Below, in pieces: positions 1 to 9,306 of a stretch of DNA of 64,000 bases. The position numbers and the translations under genes were made by a program. The notes beneath the pieces were generated by a model that was given only the letters and a program-made list of their open reading frames with translations, did not search any database and was not told the origin of the DNA. Position 1 is the stretch's first letter, and each line of letters starts with the position of its first letter. This DNA comes from Runella aurantiaca (lineage in GTDB: Bacteria; Bacteroidota; Bacteroidia; Cytophagales; Spirosomataceae), in contig NZ_QPIW01000025.1 in NCBI RefSeq assembly GCF_003339505.1, positions 1 to 64,000 on the forward strand, given 5' to 3'.

Positions 1-33
1 ATTTTAGGTTTGTTAGCACAACTAAAATACGAA

Positions 34-80
34 AATCCCCGAATTATGCCAAATACGCGCATATTCGGGGATTATTTTTT
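34..80. terminator. Hairpin terminator at window start
   Basis: Arms aatccccgaat (34-44) and attcggggatt (63-73) form an 11-bp stem followed by a T run on the plus strand. It probably ends a plus-strand gene lying left of the window. No gene was seen between it and the next hairpin at 146. Confidence 0.65.
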
Positions 81-145
81 GATGCAAAGTACTGATATTT
101 AATATCTTAACCCTTTAAAGGGAAGCCGAAATATTGACGCAATTT

Positions 146-178
146 AACGTCGGCGAGGCTCTTAGCCTCGCCGACGTT
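146..178. terminator. Very strong hairpin just after the isomerase gene
   Basis: Perfect 15-bp arms aacgtcggcgaggct (146-160) and agcctcgccgacgtt (164-178) with a 3-nt loop, starting 3 bases past the stop codon of the minus-strand isomerase. The U tract beyond it is weak, so it may work as an mRNA 3'-end stabiliser as much as a terminator. Confidence 0.6.
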
Positions 179-181
179 GGT

Positions 182-1105
182 TTACAACCAGTCCGCAAAA
201 ACCTGTTTTGCGTAGGCCAAATCGCGTTGGTGTGCTTCTACCGCTTTTACGGTATTGGGCGATTGACTCTCCAAACATTGCTCCAACACAAGCAACGGCT
301 TCACTTTCAGTGCTTTCAGCTCACGTACTAGACGTGGGTAATCAATGTCGCCTTCACCGAAAGTCTCTCCCCAAACGTTGCCTACAGATTGTCGTATGTG
401 CAACTCTACTACGCGCTTGCCATACATTTTAACGACATCAAAAAGGGCTACTTGTGAGTTGCCTGCGCCCCGGTACACCCAATGTGCATCCAGACAGAAG
501 CCTACATTTTTTGGGTCGGTATTTTGAAGCATGTGGTGAAACTCGCGGGCACCAGCGCGAAGCTCCACATCGTGGGTATGATAGGCGAGGGTCACGCCCC
601 GTTTGCGGAGTTCGCTACCTAAAAACTCCAGATTTTTGGCTTGCTCAATCAGTTGAGAATCATTCTTAATATCGCTACTGCCCCATTTCAACGGACTGGG
701 GTTAGAAACTAATATTTTCAGCCCTAAAGGTTGCGCAGCTTCAGCAATGGCCAAGGCAGTTTCGATAGAACGTTTCCCCTCTGTGGGGTCGTGCAAAACA
801 CTACCTACGTAAGCCGAAGGCATGGTCAAATTATGTTTTTTGAGCAACGGAGCCAGTCTTTTCACCTCATCTACGTTGGAGAAACTGGGCTCATAAGCCG
901 TTAGTCCCGATTTGACGTATTCGGCCAAAGACGCATCCAAATCGGCGTTCCAATCGCGTTTGTCGCGGTTATAAAATGTAATCCACGCATATTGGTTGGA
1001 AGAAATAGGGCTCGCTTTAGCAGCAAAAGTAGCGGCCGAGTTGGTCAACAAGACCGCGCTGCTGGCGGCAAGGGTTTCTATAAAATGACGACGATTGTAA
1101 TGCAT
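182..1105 (-). CDS. Secreted sugar phosphate isomerase/epimerase (AP endonuclease 2 TIM-barrel family)
   Basis: The protein has 307 residues. It belongs to the xylose-isomerase-like TIM-barrel family (AP_endonuc_2), whose members isomerise or epimerise sugars using a divalent metal. Visible family marks are the YHTHDVEL stretch (His and Glu metal ligands), CLDAHW, ELHIRQS and GEGDIDYPRL. The N-terminus carries a twin-arginine-like signal (NRRHFIETLAA, Arg at 5-6, then a hydrophobic stretch), so export to the periplasm is expected. I chose the ATG at 1105 rather than an upstream ATG at 1138 because it places the signal at the N-terminus. The substrate is unknown. Family assignment is firm, function is general. 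Confidence 0.85.
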   Translation of the reverse strand: MHYNRRHFIETLAASSAVLLTNSAATFAAKASPISSNQYAWITFYNRDKRDWNADLDASLAEYVKSGLTAYEPSFSNVDEVKRLAPLLKKHNLTMPSAYVGSVLHDPTEGKRSIETALAIAEAAQPLGLKILVSNPSPLKWGSSDIKNDSQLIEQAKNLEFLGSELRKRGVTLAYHTHDVELRAGAREFHHMLQNTDPKNVGFCLDAHWVYRGAGNSQVALFDVVKMYGKRVVELHIRQSVGNVWGETFGEGDIDYPRLVRELKALKVKPLLVLEQCLESQSPNTVKAVEAHQRDLAYAKQVFADWL

Positions 1106-1232
1106 GTGCGTATTTTTAAGAAAAAGGCCTACATGCACCTAAACTTACTTTAGAATGCTACAAAGAAGCTGTTTCCATTGGCCGTGGCCGTTGTTAATTT
1201 ACCAAAAATTGAAGTGTATTTTTTGAGCAAAA

Positions 1233-1799
1233 TTACATTAGCCGCCTTATAATCAAACTTTTGACTAGTTCGTAAAAAGGTTGTGGTTGCATAGTACGCC
1301 AGTTTTCTAAGTGGAGTGTGCCGCCAAAATTGAGATAATAATCTAAGCGATAACGCTTCCATTCGCGTTCGATGTGGTCGCGGGAGCCAACCACGGCAAT
1401 CCATCCGTCTTCAATTTCTTCAAACCACTCGGCATAATACTCGTCGTCGGAGCCGTGAAAATTAAGAATATTTTCGCCAATCAAAATAAATTGGCTGATA
1501 CCTTCGGCCAATAAATGGTCAATGACATTACGCTTGAAATACATGATGTCGTTGTGGAGGGTATCGTTCCATTCGCCAAACAACTCAATGACCGCAAAGG
1601 TCTTTTTATAGTCGGCAAAAAGAATTTTTACGTAGAGTGTTTCAGAGTCGATGTCATCCCAAAGAGGATGAATATAATAACCGTAAATGTCGTGTTCGTA
1701 TTGATTCATGTTATAGTCGCGGCCATAAAAAGGGGATTTACGGTCTTCAGCGGCTACATAGTGTTTTTCCCAGTTATAAAAAGGCTCAATTTCATGCAT
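1233..1799 (-). CDS. Conserved hypothetical acidic protein
   Basis: This 188-residue protein is rich in Tyr, Trp, Asp and Glu and has no signal peptide or membrane segment. I do not recognise a domain. An aromatic-rich N-terminal part (about 1-55) is followed by alternating hydrophobic strands and helices that suggest a compact cytosolic fold. It is preceded by the oppositely oriented nuoD and followed by the isomerase gene 128 bp away. Codon use fits the neighbouring core genes. The ORF is real by length and composition, but its function is unknown. Confidence 0.7.
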   Translation of the reverse strand: MHEIEPFYNWEKHYVAAEDRKSPFYGRDYNMNQYEHDIYGYYIHPLWDDIDSETLYVKILFADYKKTFAVIELFGEWNDTLHNDIMYFKRNVIDHLLAEGISQFILIGENILNFHGSDDEYYAEWFEEIEDGWIAVVGSRDHIEREWKRYRLDYYLNFGGTLHLENWRTMQPQPFYELVKSLIIRRLM

Positions 1800-2051
1800 A
1801 GTTCACCACGGTCAAAGTCTCAGGTTGGCAGACCAACAAATAATAACAAATATACAATCTGAGAAGGAATGGATAACTGGTAGAAGGGCTTATTTATTTC
1901 AAAGCCAGTTGCTGTAAAAAAGGCGTAGACACTTACTTTGGGAGGCATTGTTTTTCTGCCAATAGTCAAAAGCAAGTTAAAAAATTGGGCCTATTCTTGG
2001 GTAAAATCTATTACTTTTGGCTTAACAAAGCAGTTTGAATTGTTTTTTGAG

Positions 2052-3272
2052 ATGCCTACTGATTCTATTCAATATACGTACAGTCCCGAACATTTACAGG
2101 TTTCGGAACCTGGCAAATATACCTCCGAGCATCTTCGTACGGAAGAAATGGTCATTAATATTGGCCCGCAGCACCCGTCTACGCACGGCGTGCTGCGACT
2201 GGAGGTGGTGTCGGATGGAGAAATCATTGTCGATGTGGTGCCGCATATTGGTTACCTACACCGTTGTTTTGAAAAACACGCGGAGTCGTTGCCATTCAAT
2301 CAAATTATTCCTTACGTAGACCGTATGGATTATGTGGCGGCCATGAACTCCGAGCACGCCTACGTGATGGGCGTGGAGCGGATGCTAGGCATTGATAAAG
2401 ACCTACCCAAGCGCGTCGAATACATTCGGGTATTGGTGGCTGAACTCAACCGCTTGGCCTCGCATTTTGTAGCTATAGGTACCTACGCCATGGATATTGG
2501 AGCGTATACGCCTTTCCTCTGGATGATGCGCGACCGTGAGCATATTCTGCGGATGCTGGAATGGCTTTCAGGTGCACGAATGCTCTACAATTATATCTGG
2601 GTGGGCGGTTTGTTTTATGATGTTCCCGTGGGTTTTGAGGAGCGTTGTTTGGAATTTGTCAACTATCTTAAACCCAAACTAGAAGAACTTCAACAACTCG
2701 TTATTGACAATAAAATTTTTGTACAACGCACGGCTAATGTAGGTGTACTGCCTTTATCAGTTGCGATAAATTATGGCTGCTCAGGACCCGTATTGCGTGG
2801 TTCGGGGTTGCGATGGGACCTACGCAAAGTAGATGGTTATTCGGTTTATCCCGAACTGGATTTTGACGTACCGATGGGAGAAGGACTCGTCGGAACCGTC
2901 GGAGATTGTTGGGACCGAAACTATGTGCGGGTGCTAGAATGTAGAGAATCTGTTAAAATCATCAAGCAATGCGTGGAGAAATTGCTGGGTGAACACCGCC
3001 GCACGCCTGATTTTGACCCGCAGGCTTTTGTTCCTAAAAAAATTCGTCCGCAGGCGATGGATTATTATGTCCGGGCCGAAAACCCTAAAGGAGAACTAGG
3101 CTTTTTCTTCCGTACCGATGGTAAATCAGATATTCCTGTTCGTTGCAAAGCCCGGGCCTGTTCATTTAATAACCTCTCGGTGATTGCCGAAATTTCCCGT
3201 GGCGCCATGCTCGCCGATTTGGTAGCGATTATTGGCTCCATTGATGTAGTGATGGGGGAGGTAGATAGATAA
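2052..3272 (+). CDS. nuoD: NADH-quinone oxidoreductase subunit D (NuoD)
   Basis: A 406-residue 49-kDa-type subunit of respiratory complex I, part of the peripheral arm next to the quinone site. The family signature GPQHPSTHG lies at residues 38-46, followed by the conserved [11 protein letters not shown] stretch, and the protein ends in the usual DxVMGEVDR. The open frame extends upstream to 1938. The ATG at 2052 fits family length, and a TAnnTTTG-like -7 box lies at 2012-2019 inside that extension. No other nuo gene is in the window, so this copy is outside a nuo operon. Complete and intact. Confidence 0.95.
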   Translation: MPTDSIQYTYSPEHLQVSEPGKYTSEHLRTEEMVINIGPQHPSTHGVLRLEVVSDGEIIVDVVPHIGYLHRCFEKHAESLPFNQIIPYVDRMDYVAAMNSEHAYVMGVERMLGIDKDLPKRVEYIRVLVAELNRLASHFVAIGTYAMDIGAYTPFLWMMRDREHILRMLEWLSGARMLYNYIWVGGLFYDVPVGFEERCLEFVNYLKPKLEELQQLVIDNKIFVQRTANVGVLPLSVAINYGCSGPVLRGSGLRWDLRKVDGYSVYPELDFDVPMGEGLVGTVGDCWDRNYVRVLECRESVKIIKQCVEKLLGEHRRTPDFDPQAFVPKKIRPQAMDYYVRAENPKGELGFFFRTDGKSDIPVRCKARACSFNNLSVIAEISRGAMLADLVAIIGSIDVVMGEVDR

Positions 3273-3275
3273 GTG

Positions 3276-3334
3276 GCAGTTTGCAGTAGGCAATTTAAAC
3301 ATGATATAATTACTACCTACCTACTGCAAACTGC
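3276..3334. repeat. Inverted repeat between convergent genes
   Basis: Arms gcagtttgcagtagg (3276-3290) and cctactgcaaactgc (3320-3334) are perfect 15-bp inverted copies with a 29-nt AT-rich spacer. The element sits between nuoD and the convergent response regulator gene. It may be a shared terminator, but there is no clear U tract. Confidence 0.6.
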
Positions 3335-3345
3335 TTACGCTAAAA

Positions 3346-4047
3346 CTATTCGTCTGTGAACATATACCCCACACCTTTGAGTGTTCTGATGTAGGTTTCG
3401 CCTACTTTTTCCCGCACTTTTCGGATGTGAACGTCTACCGTTCGTTCGAGAACGTAAATATCGGCACCCCAGATTTTTTGGAGCAATTCTTCTCTATTAA
3501 ATACTTTGTTGGGGTGGTTGGCTAAGAAAAAGAGTAATTCGAATTCTTTTTTAGGCAAAACCACCGATTTATCGGCTTTGGTGACCGTGTAGTTTTTTCG
3601 GTTGATAGACAGACCCGCAATCTCAATCTGCGACTCAGGCTCGGCCTTTTGGGCTTCTCTTCTAAACAACGCATTGATACGACTCATCAAGGCCCGTGGT
3701 TTGATGGGTTTTGTAATGTAATCATCGGCGCCGATTTCAAAGGCGGCTACCTCCGAATACTCTTCCGAGCGAGCGGTCAGAAACAAGAGATACGTATTCC
3801 GAAAATCGGGAATATCCCGCAACAGGCGGGCGGTTTCGATGCCATCCATTTGGGGCATCATAATGTCGAGTACGACAAGTTCGGGAATGAAAGTACGGGC
3901 GATTTCCAACGCATTTTTTCCGTTGGAAGCCGTAGCTACTTCGTAGCCTTCTTTTTCCAAATTGTAAGCAAGAAGCTCGACAATATCCGGGTCGTCGTCG
4001 ACGACTAATACTTTGTGTGCAATTTGAGCCGATTTAGCTGCGCTCAT
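3346..4047 (-). CDS. OmpR/PhoB-family response regulator
   Basis: A 233-residue two-component regulator. The N-terminal receiver domain (about 12-125) shows the acidic cluster DDD at 17-19, phospho-acceptor Asp61 in VVLDIMMP, Thr91 and Lys113 in ITKPI. The C-terminal winged helix (about 140-230) has the family pattern ending RTLKGVGYMF. No histidine kinase is adjacent, so it is an orphan regulator here. It resembles PhoB-type regulators widespread in Cytophagales, but phosphate control is not shown by this sequence. It lies downstream of rpmH-rnpA on the same strand, with a gap of 144 bp that could hold its own promoter. Confidence 0.9.
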   Translation of the reverse strand: MSAAKSAQIAHKVLVVDDDPDIVELLAYNLEKEGYEVATASNGKNALEIARTFIPELVVLDIMMPQMDGIETARLLRDIPDFRNTYLLFLTARSEEYSEVAAFEIGADDYITKPIKPRALMSRINALFRREAQKAEPESQIEIAGLSINRKNYTVTKADKSVVLPKKEFELLFFLANHPNKVFNREELLQKIWGADIYVLERTVDVHIRKVREKVGETYIRTLKGVGYMFTDE

Positions 4048-4191
4048 GGCATGGGAGTTGATTTCGAGGACGAAAGTACGAGACGTGTCAGGAATTTTAA
4101 CACCGCTTATTCATTCTTAACACAAAGTTAACAGTAGATTTGTATAAATGGAAGGTTGAAAAAAGGTTATAAAAGGTAATTTCTTCACTTT

Positions 4192-4668
4192 TTAAGCATC
4201 TAAACGCTCAGCGGAAGGATTTACCGCTTCATTCGTCACTTTTGTCATCCGGCCAATGAGTTTTTGCATCGAGCGCTCAATGACTTCATATTCTACTTTT
4301 TCTTTGGCAATTAATACAAACGCAATGTAGGAAGGAGCACGGTGCGCGGGTGTTTCAAAAAAAAGATGTTTGTTTTTGCGATAAGCTTCGCGGCAGCGGC
4401 GGCGCAGGAGGTTGCGGTCAACAGCCCGCTTAAAATTTCGCTTCGAGATCGTAAACAGCACTTGAGGAAGTGCCTGTGCAGAAGGAGAAAGTTCGTAAAG
4501 GTAAAATACCTTAAAAGGAAAAAGGTAGGACGTTTGGGTTTCCGTGCTACCTTTCTCAAACAAACGGCTAATTACTTTTGGGCTACTTAACCGTTCTATT
4601 TTTTGTAATGTCTGTCTCAATGTTTGAATCGTTTGAACTACTGCACTTGTTTGAGAAGTTTTCTTCAA
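4192..4668 (-). CDS. rnpA: Ribonuclease P protein component
   Basis: A basic 158-residue protein binding RNase P RNA for 5' maturation of tRNAs. The family core is visible as FTISKRNFKRAVDRNLLRRR followed by REAYR, close to the RNR signature of RnpA. It is longer than the usual 110-130 residues, with about 25 extra N-terminal residues, as is common in Bacteroidota. It follows rpmH by 37 bp on the same strand, the conserved rpmH-rnpA arrangement. The membrane insertase gene yidC, often next in other phyla, is absent here. Confidence 0.92.
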   Translation of the reverse strand: MKKTSQTSAVVQTIQTLRQTLQKIERLSSPKVISRLFEKGSTETQTSYLFPFKVFYLYELSPSAQALPQVLFTISKRNFKRAVDRNLLRRRCREAYRKNKHLFFETPAHRAPSYIAFVLIAKEKVEYEVIERSMQKLIGRMTKVTNEAVNPSAERLDA

Positions 4669-4705
4669 CTTTCAAACAAACAAACTCCCCAAACACGCAA
4701 ACAAA

Positions 4706-4864
4706 TTATTGCTTGTGACGCTTTTCGTCCGAAACTGTAAGTTTCCAACGGCCTTTTTTGCGACGAGCGGCCAACACCTTGCGGCCATTGGCTGATTCCA
4801 TCCGCTCACGGAAACCGTGCTTGTTACGTCTTTTGCGGTTTGAAGGTTGATATGTACGTTTCAT
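4706..4864 (-). CDS. rpmH: 50S ribosomal protein L34
   Basis: A 52-residue highly basic ribosomal protein beginning [19 protein letters not shown], the invariant L34 start, and continuing through the family pattern [14 protein letters not shown]. Start ATG is the complement of 4862-4864 and the stop is TAA at 4706-4708. It is the first gene of the rpmH-rnpA pair. Assignment is certain from the sequence. Confidence 0.97.
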   Translation of the reverse strand: MKRTYQPSNRKRRNKHGFRERMESANGRKVLAARRKKGRWKLTVSDEKRHKQ

Positions 4865-5037
4865 TTTTTTGACCTTTTATTTCTTGTAAATCCTTGATTT
4901 CAAAAGAGTCCGCAAAGGTACGGAAACTTCCAAAAGTTTACAAACTATTTTTTGATTGAACGGGCGAAATTTGGAAGGGCTGTGAATTAATTGTTATTTC
5001 ACGGGTATTAATTGAGCGGCAAAATACCGCGCTTACT

Positions 5038-6402
5038 ATGCAAAAAGCCCCCAAAAATGCCTCTATTCTGTGGTTTCTTATTTTTATTCTTGTCAGTGCG
5101 GCGGGATATGGCTTGGTAGGGTATCATTGGAAACGACCCCAAGCGGGAGAACTTATTCTGACCTTTGGGGGATTATTTTTGATGTATGGTTTAGTTATTA
5201 GCCAAAAATGGGACAAAATCCAAACCCAAAAGTGGATTTGGGGTGGCATTGGCTTCCGTGTTTTACTGCTGTTTTCGGTACCTGCACTGTCCGACGATTA
5301 TTTTCGATTTATTTGGGATGGACGTTTGTTATCAGCAGGTTACAACCCCTATTTGTATCTGCCTTCTGAAATAATCACTACGTCCCTTGCGGCTGATGCG
5401 CACCTAAGCGAAGTGCTTTTTCAGGGGCTTAATTCTCCGAATTACTTCACGGTTTATCCACCCATGAATCAATGGATGTTCGGGCTGTCGGCTTGGATTG
5501 CGGGCGATAGTGTCCTGCTCAACATTGTGGCGTTGCGGTCATTTATTCTTATGGCCGAGCTCGGCACTATTTACCTATTAACTACTTTCAGACTTCCTAA
5601 ATATAAAGAAAAGGGGATGCAAAATGCGGTGCTGATTTATGCACTCAATCCATTCGTTATCATTGAATTGACGGGAAATTTGCATTTTGAAGCGGTTACG
5701 CTGTTTTGTGTTCTGTTGGCAGTTAGGTGGATTGATAGGCCGTTTCGTGGAGATAAATATTATGTCAGGTCTGCAGGGGCATTGGCAATGGGAGCCGCCG
5801 TAAAACTGTTGCCATTGATTTTCCTACCGCTTATTTTCAAACGACTTGGATTTCGTAAAGGCCTTGTCTATTGTGTAATCGTAGGCTTGATTTTATTGAC
5901 GTTGTTTGCTCCGTTCCTGAGCCATGAACTGGTTGTCAACTTCGGCAAAAGCCTTGATTTGTACTTTCAGAAATTTGAATTTAACGCCAGCTTTTACTAT
6001 TTGTTCCGGAAGGTGGGTTATTGGATTACGGGTTACAATATCATCTATTTATTGGGCCCGTTGCTGTCGCTGGTATCGTTGGTTTGTATTGCCCAAATAG
6101 CGTTTCAACGTCGAAGCTTACTCGAAAAAATGCTGTTGGTGCTGACCGTCTATTTTTTGTGCGCCACGACCGTCCATCCTTGGTATATCACTACCTTGGT
6201 GGCTTTGGGGGCGCTTACTAGGCGTTGGTACCCCGTGGTTTGGTCGGCGTTGTTGCCGCTTACTTACGTTGCGTATGCATCGCAGCCTTATGAAGAAAAC
6301 CTGCGGATTGTAGCGCTGGAGTATATCCTCGTGATTGGCTGCCTGACGTATGAGCTATTCGTAAAAGGGATTGATTGGAATGCTCCAACAAAAGATGTTT
6401 AG
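5038..6402 (+). CDS. GT-C fold membrane glycosyltransferase (DUF2029/mannosyltransferase-like)
   Basis: A 454-residue integral membrane protein with roughly ten or more hydrophobic segments. Between the second and third sits the acidic loop DDYFRFIWDGR (residues 86-96), typical of polyprenyl-phosphate-sugar dependent GT-C glycosyltransferases such as the DUF2029/MptA-like group. It probably moves a sugar from a lipid carrier to a glycolipid or glycoprotein on the outer side of the inner membrane. Acceptor and sugar are unknown. Its stop codon overlaps that of the convergent lipoprotein gene by four bases (6399-6402). Confidence 0.8.
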   Translation: MQKAPKNASILWFLIFILVSAAGYGLVGYHWKRPQAGELILTFGGLFLMYGLVISQKWDKIQTQKWIWGGIGFRVLLLFSVPALSDDYFRFIWDGRLLSAGYNPYLYLPSEIITTSLAADAHLSEVLFQGLNSPNYFTVYPPMNQWMFGLSAWIAGDSVLLNIVALRSFILMAELGTIYLLTTFRLPKYKEKGMQNAVLIYALNPFVIIELTGNLHFEAVTLFCVLLAVRWIDRPFRGDKYYVRSAGALAMGAAVKLLPLIFLPLIFKRLGFRKGLVYCVIVGLILLTLFAPFLSHELVVNFGKSLDLYFQKFEFNASFYYLFRKVGYWITGYNIIYLLGPLLSLVSLVCIAQIAFQRRSLLEKMLLVLTVYFLCATTVHPWYITTLVALGALTRRWYPVVWSALLPLTYVAYASQPYEENLRIVALEYILVIGCLTYELFVKGIDWNAPTKDV

Positions 6403-7178
6403 CGTTCAGGTGCGATTTTTTCCTGTAAAAACTTGACCCGTAAATTCGTTGAGTCAGCGGGGGTTTCGTAATTGAGCCACAGGTAAGACGCGCGGGTATC
6501 TTTGGGTAAAAACAGCAAACCGCGTACCGATTCGCCCACGGGCAAGGTGGTTTTGCGGAGTGCCATGTCTTGCCAATTGGCGCGCTCGTGTTGCAGTTGG
6601 TCGGTGCGTATTTTTTGAAGCTGTACATCAGCAATCTGCTTTTGAATGATAAAATTGTACGCCTGCGCATGATTGTAGCGATTGTTGGCCTGTTGCTGCC
6701 ATGAGCGGTCGTTGCGATTTGAACTGTGAATATCGCTCGCAATGGTAGCCGCCAACATCACCCCATTAAAAATAGATGCCGCGACTAAGCGTTGCTTTTG
6801 GCGTTTTATTTCAAAGGTTGACTGTTCAATTTTTTGCTCTGGGTCGGTAGCGCGGTAAGTGGCGGCGTACGGAGAATTCGTTTTTTTGCGTAAGGTGTCG
6901 CCCTTTTCTTCAAAAGGAAAGTAAGTGAAATCGTTGGGGTCAACCAACAATGGGGCGGCAGTTCGGTTTTTGATTTCGACATCCAATACCAAATGATGCG
7001 GGTCTTCAAACTCGTAGGAAGCCACCAATACCACCCCGTTTTGCTCCACCCGCGTCACCTCACGTCCATCAATCCAGGCGATGTCGCCCGAAGCAGGGCG
7101 TAAATGATAAAAGCTGGGGGTACAACCCGCGAGCCAGACAAGACTCGCGCACAAAAGAAAGGTCAGTTTGTTTTTCAT
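6399..7178 (-). CDS. Hypothetical lipoprotein
   Basis: A 259-residue protein with a lipoprotein signal ending in LAGC (Cys19). I do not recognise a family. The central part (about 40-90) looks like a beta-rich immunoglobulin-like segment with NRTAAPLLVDPNDFTYFP. A region rich in Gln, Arg and Asn follows (about 125-190, with QQQANNRYNHAQAYNFIIQ), and then a C-terminal strand-rich part. An in-frame ATG lies upstream at 7265. The ATG at 7178 was chosen because it starts the signal peptide. Periplasmic or outer-membrane location is inferred. Confidence 0.75.
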   Translation of the reverse strand: MKNKLTFLLCASLVWLAGCTPSFYHLRPASGDIAWIDGREVTRVEQNGVVLVASYEFEDPHHLVLDVEIKNRTAAPLLVDPNDFTYFPFEEKGDTLRKKTNSPYAATYRATDPEQKIEQSTFEIKRQKQRLVAASIFNGVMLAATIASDIHSSNRNDRSWQQQANNRYNHAQAYNFIIQKQIADVQLQKIRTDQLQHERANWQDMALRKTTLPVGESVRGLLFLPKDTRASYLWLNYETPADSTNLRVKFLQEKIAPER

Positions 7179-7297
7179 GGCAGGAATGATACTTTTTTGT
7201 TCTGGATGGACGATTGACGGTTTCAAAATCAATCGTACTGCTGTTTTACAAAAATAAATATTCATTCAGCCGTTTCAAACAATTTTTTGATAAGCGG

Positions 7298-7876
7298 TTA
7301 CGACTGCACAAAGGGCAGCAACAGTTCATATACTTTGTGTAAAGGCAATCCCATAATGGTGTAAAAAGAACCTTCAATACGATTGATTCCCATCATGCCA
7401 ATCCATTCTTGCACACCATAAGCACCAGCCTTGTCGAAAGGGCGATAATGCTGAATATAATACTCAATTTCGGCGCCGGTAAGGGTTTTAAACTCCACCT
7501 TGGCTACATCGCTGACGGTTTGGTAACCAAGGCGACTCAACAGACAAATGCCCGTGATGACCTCGTGGCTGCGTCCTGAAAGTTGCTGGAGCATGGCTTG
7601 GGCTTCGGCGGCATCGGCGGGTTTGTTGAGAATCACGTTGTCTACCACCACAATGGTATCGGCACAGAGGACGAGGCGGTCGCTCAAATCTGACTCAAAT
7701 TGTGATGCTTTGTGTTTTGCCAAATACCCCGCCACTTCGGCGGCGGGCATATCGGCGGGAAAAAGCTCATCGGTGGGGCGAACCTCAACGATAAAATCAA
7801 ACCCCAACTCACGCAATAATTGCTGACGGCGCGGAGAGTTGGAGGCGAGAATGAGGGGGTGGGTGAGCAACAGCAT
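7298..7876 (-). CDS. maf: Maf-like nucleoside triphosphate pyrophosphatase
   Basis: A 192-residue cytosolic house-cleaning enzyme that hydrolyses non-canonical or dTTP/UTP nucleotides to monophosphates. The substrate loop ASNSPRRQQLLRELG lies at 11-25, the conserved CADTIV with catalytic Asp73 at 71-76, and the KPADAAEAQAML and DKAGAYGVQ motifs follow. Length is normal. It is 14 bp downstream of the MaoC hydratase gene on the same strand, so the two may be co-transcribed. Confidence 0.92.
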   Translation of the reverse strand: MLLLTHPLILASNSPRRQQLLRELGFDFIVEVRPTDELFPADMPAAEVAGYLAKHKASQFESDLSDRLVLCADTIVVVDNVILNKPADAAEAQAMLQQLSGRSHEVITGICLLSRLGYQTVSDVAKVEFKTLTGAEIEYYIQHYRPFDKAGAYGVQEWIGMMGINRIEGSFYTIMGLPLHKVYELLLPFVQS

Positions 7877-7890
7877 CTAAATAGTGATCG

Positions 7891-8298
7891 TTAGATTTTC
7901 TCCTTGTGCATCAGCGTAGCCACGCCTTTGGTGGTGATTTTATTGGTAGTTACATCAAAAACTTCGCCCAAAATCTCACCCGTATGTTTTTCGGGATTCA
8001 GCGTGATGACCGTAAATTTTACTTTATAATCGGTATCCACAAACATCGGTCGCAAAAACTGGAAAGTTTGTCCGACGTAGATGGAGCCGTAGCCCGGAAA
8101 CTTTGTGCCGATGACCTTGGTGAATACGCTCGCGCCTAACATTCCGTGAATGATGGGTCGTTTGAAGGGCGTCGTGGCGGCGTATTCAGGGTCTAAGTGC
8201 AACGGATTGTCGTCGCCTGTGAGTTGGGCAAAGGCAATAACATCATCTTGAGAAAAACGGAATTCGTATTCGTAGGTATCGCCCAGGGAAAGTTTCAT
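7891..8298 (-). CDS. MaoC-like (R)-specific enoyl-CoA hydratase
   Basis: A 135-residue single hot-dog domain. The hydratase-2 signature is present: Asp29/Asp30 and His34 in TGDDNPLHLDPEYA, then PIIHGMLGAS (His51). Enzymes of this type (PhaJ-like) add water to crotonyl-CoA or longer trans-2-enoyl-CoA to give (R)-3-hydroxyacyl-CoA. It lies 36 bp downstream of an SDR gene on the same strand, a common pairing in acyl-CoA metabolism. A link to the crotonyl-CoA-forming dehydratase 10 kb away is only an inference. Confidence 0.88.
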   Translation of the reverse strand: MKLSLGDTYEYEFRFSQDDVIAFAQLTGDDNPLHLDPEYAATTPFKRPIIHGMLGASVFTKVIGTKFPGYGSIYVGQTFQFLRPMFVDTDYKVKFTVITLNPEKHTGEILGEVFDVTTNKITTKGVATLMHKEKI

Positions 8299-8334
8299 AG
8301 AAGTTAGGTTTTAGCGTTTGATAAAAATATGGTT

Positions 8335-9123
8335 TTATAACGACCCCGTTTTTCCGCCGTCAACGGGAATATTGATGCCACTGATGGCAGCGGCGGCTGG
8401 ACTGCACAAAAATGCCACGGCGGCGGCTACTTCTTCTGGCTCAGCAAAGCGCCCGATTGGAATTTCGGATTGGAGCTGGTCTGCCACTTCGTCAACGGTT
8501 TTTCCTGTTGCTTCAGCCCGCAATTTATTGACGGTGTCCAAACGCCCCGTTTTGGTGTAGCCCGGCAAAACGTTATTGACCGTGATGCCGAATTTGCCAA
8601 TCTCCAATGATAGTGTTTTGGCCCAACTCGCCACGGCCCAGCGGATGGTATTAGAAACCCCTAACCCCACAATCGGCTGTTTGACCGACGTCGAAATGAT
8701 GTTTACAATGCGCCCGAAACCCGCTTTTTTCATGGCTGGAACAACCGCCTGCGCCAATACCTGATTATTGACGAGGTGCATTTCAAAGGTCTTCATAAAT
8801 TGCTCTGGAGTCGCATCAATGATGGGGCCGCCCGTTGGACCTCCTGTATTGTTGATGAGAATGTGGACTTCTGGAAACGTCGCCAAATAGGTGTCAATGG
8901 CGCTTTTTACGTTTTCTGGATTGGAAAAATCAGCCACAATATAGCGGTGCGTTTGCCCTTTGCTCACGTCCAACGTACTGAGTGTTTGTTGTAATGCGGC
9001 TTCATTGCGCGCCATAAGCGTTACATTGGCACCCATAAGGGCCAATTCTACCGCCGATGCGCGCCCGATGCCTTGCGTACTGCCGCAGACAATGGCGGTT
9101 TTTTGGGTTAAATCAAGATTCAT
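8335..9123 (-). CDS. SDR family oxidoreductase lacking the YxxxK pair
   Basis: A 262-residue short-chain dehydrogenase/reductase. The nucleotide-binding turn GSTQGIG is at 14-20, followed by ADFSN near 64-68 and NNTGG at 91-95. The C-terminus ends in the usual SGINIPVDGG. At the place of the catalytic Tyr-x-x-x-Lys the sequence reads SNTIRWAVASWAKTLSLE, giving Ser158 and Arg161 instead. Ser144 or Ser146 stands where the catalytic Ser is expected. Related Bacteroidota SDRs with an NTIR motif exist to my knowledge, so this is probably a subfamily trait rather than damage. It is followed by the MaoC hydratase gene. Confidence 0.85.
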   Translation of the reverse strand: MNLDLTQKTAIVCGSTQGIGRASAVELALMGANVTLMARNEAALQQTLSTLDVSKGQTHRYIVADFSNPENVKSAIDTYLATFPEVHILINNTGGPTGGPIIDATPEQFMKTFEMHLVNNQVLAQAVVPAMKKAGFGRIVNIISTSVKQPIVGLGVSNTIRWAVASWAKTLSLEIGKFGITVNNVLPGYTKTGRLDTVNKLRAEATGKTVDEVADQLQSEIPIGRFAEPEEVAAAVAFLCSPAAAAISGINIPVDGGKTGSL

Positions 9124-9306
9124 AGATAGTGGCCCAATTTTTTAGGCTGTTTTACGGGTGGAAATCCTTTTGGCTAAAAATTAAGTATGTATTCTAAAAC
9201 GTATGCTGGTTTGATTCCTAAAAACGTTTTCTGCTGATGGTGAATTATTTGCTTTGTGACATTGTACTAACATCATATCAATTGTACCTCTCAACTTCTT
9301 AAAACT

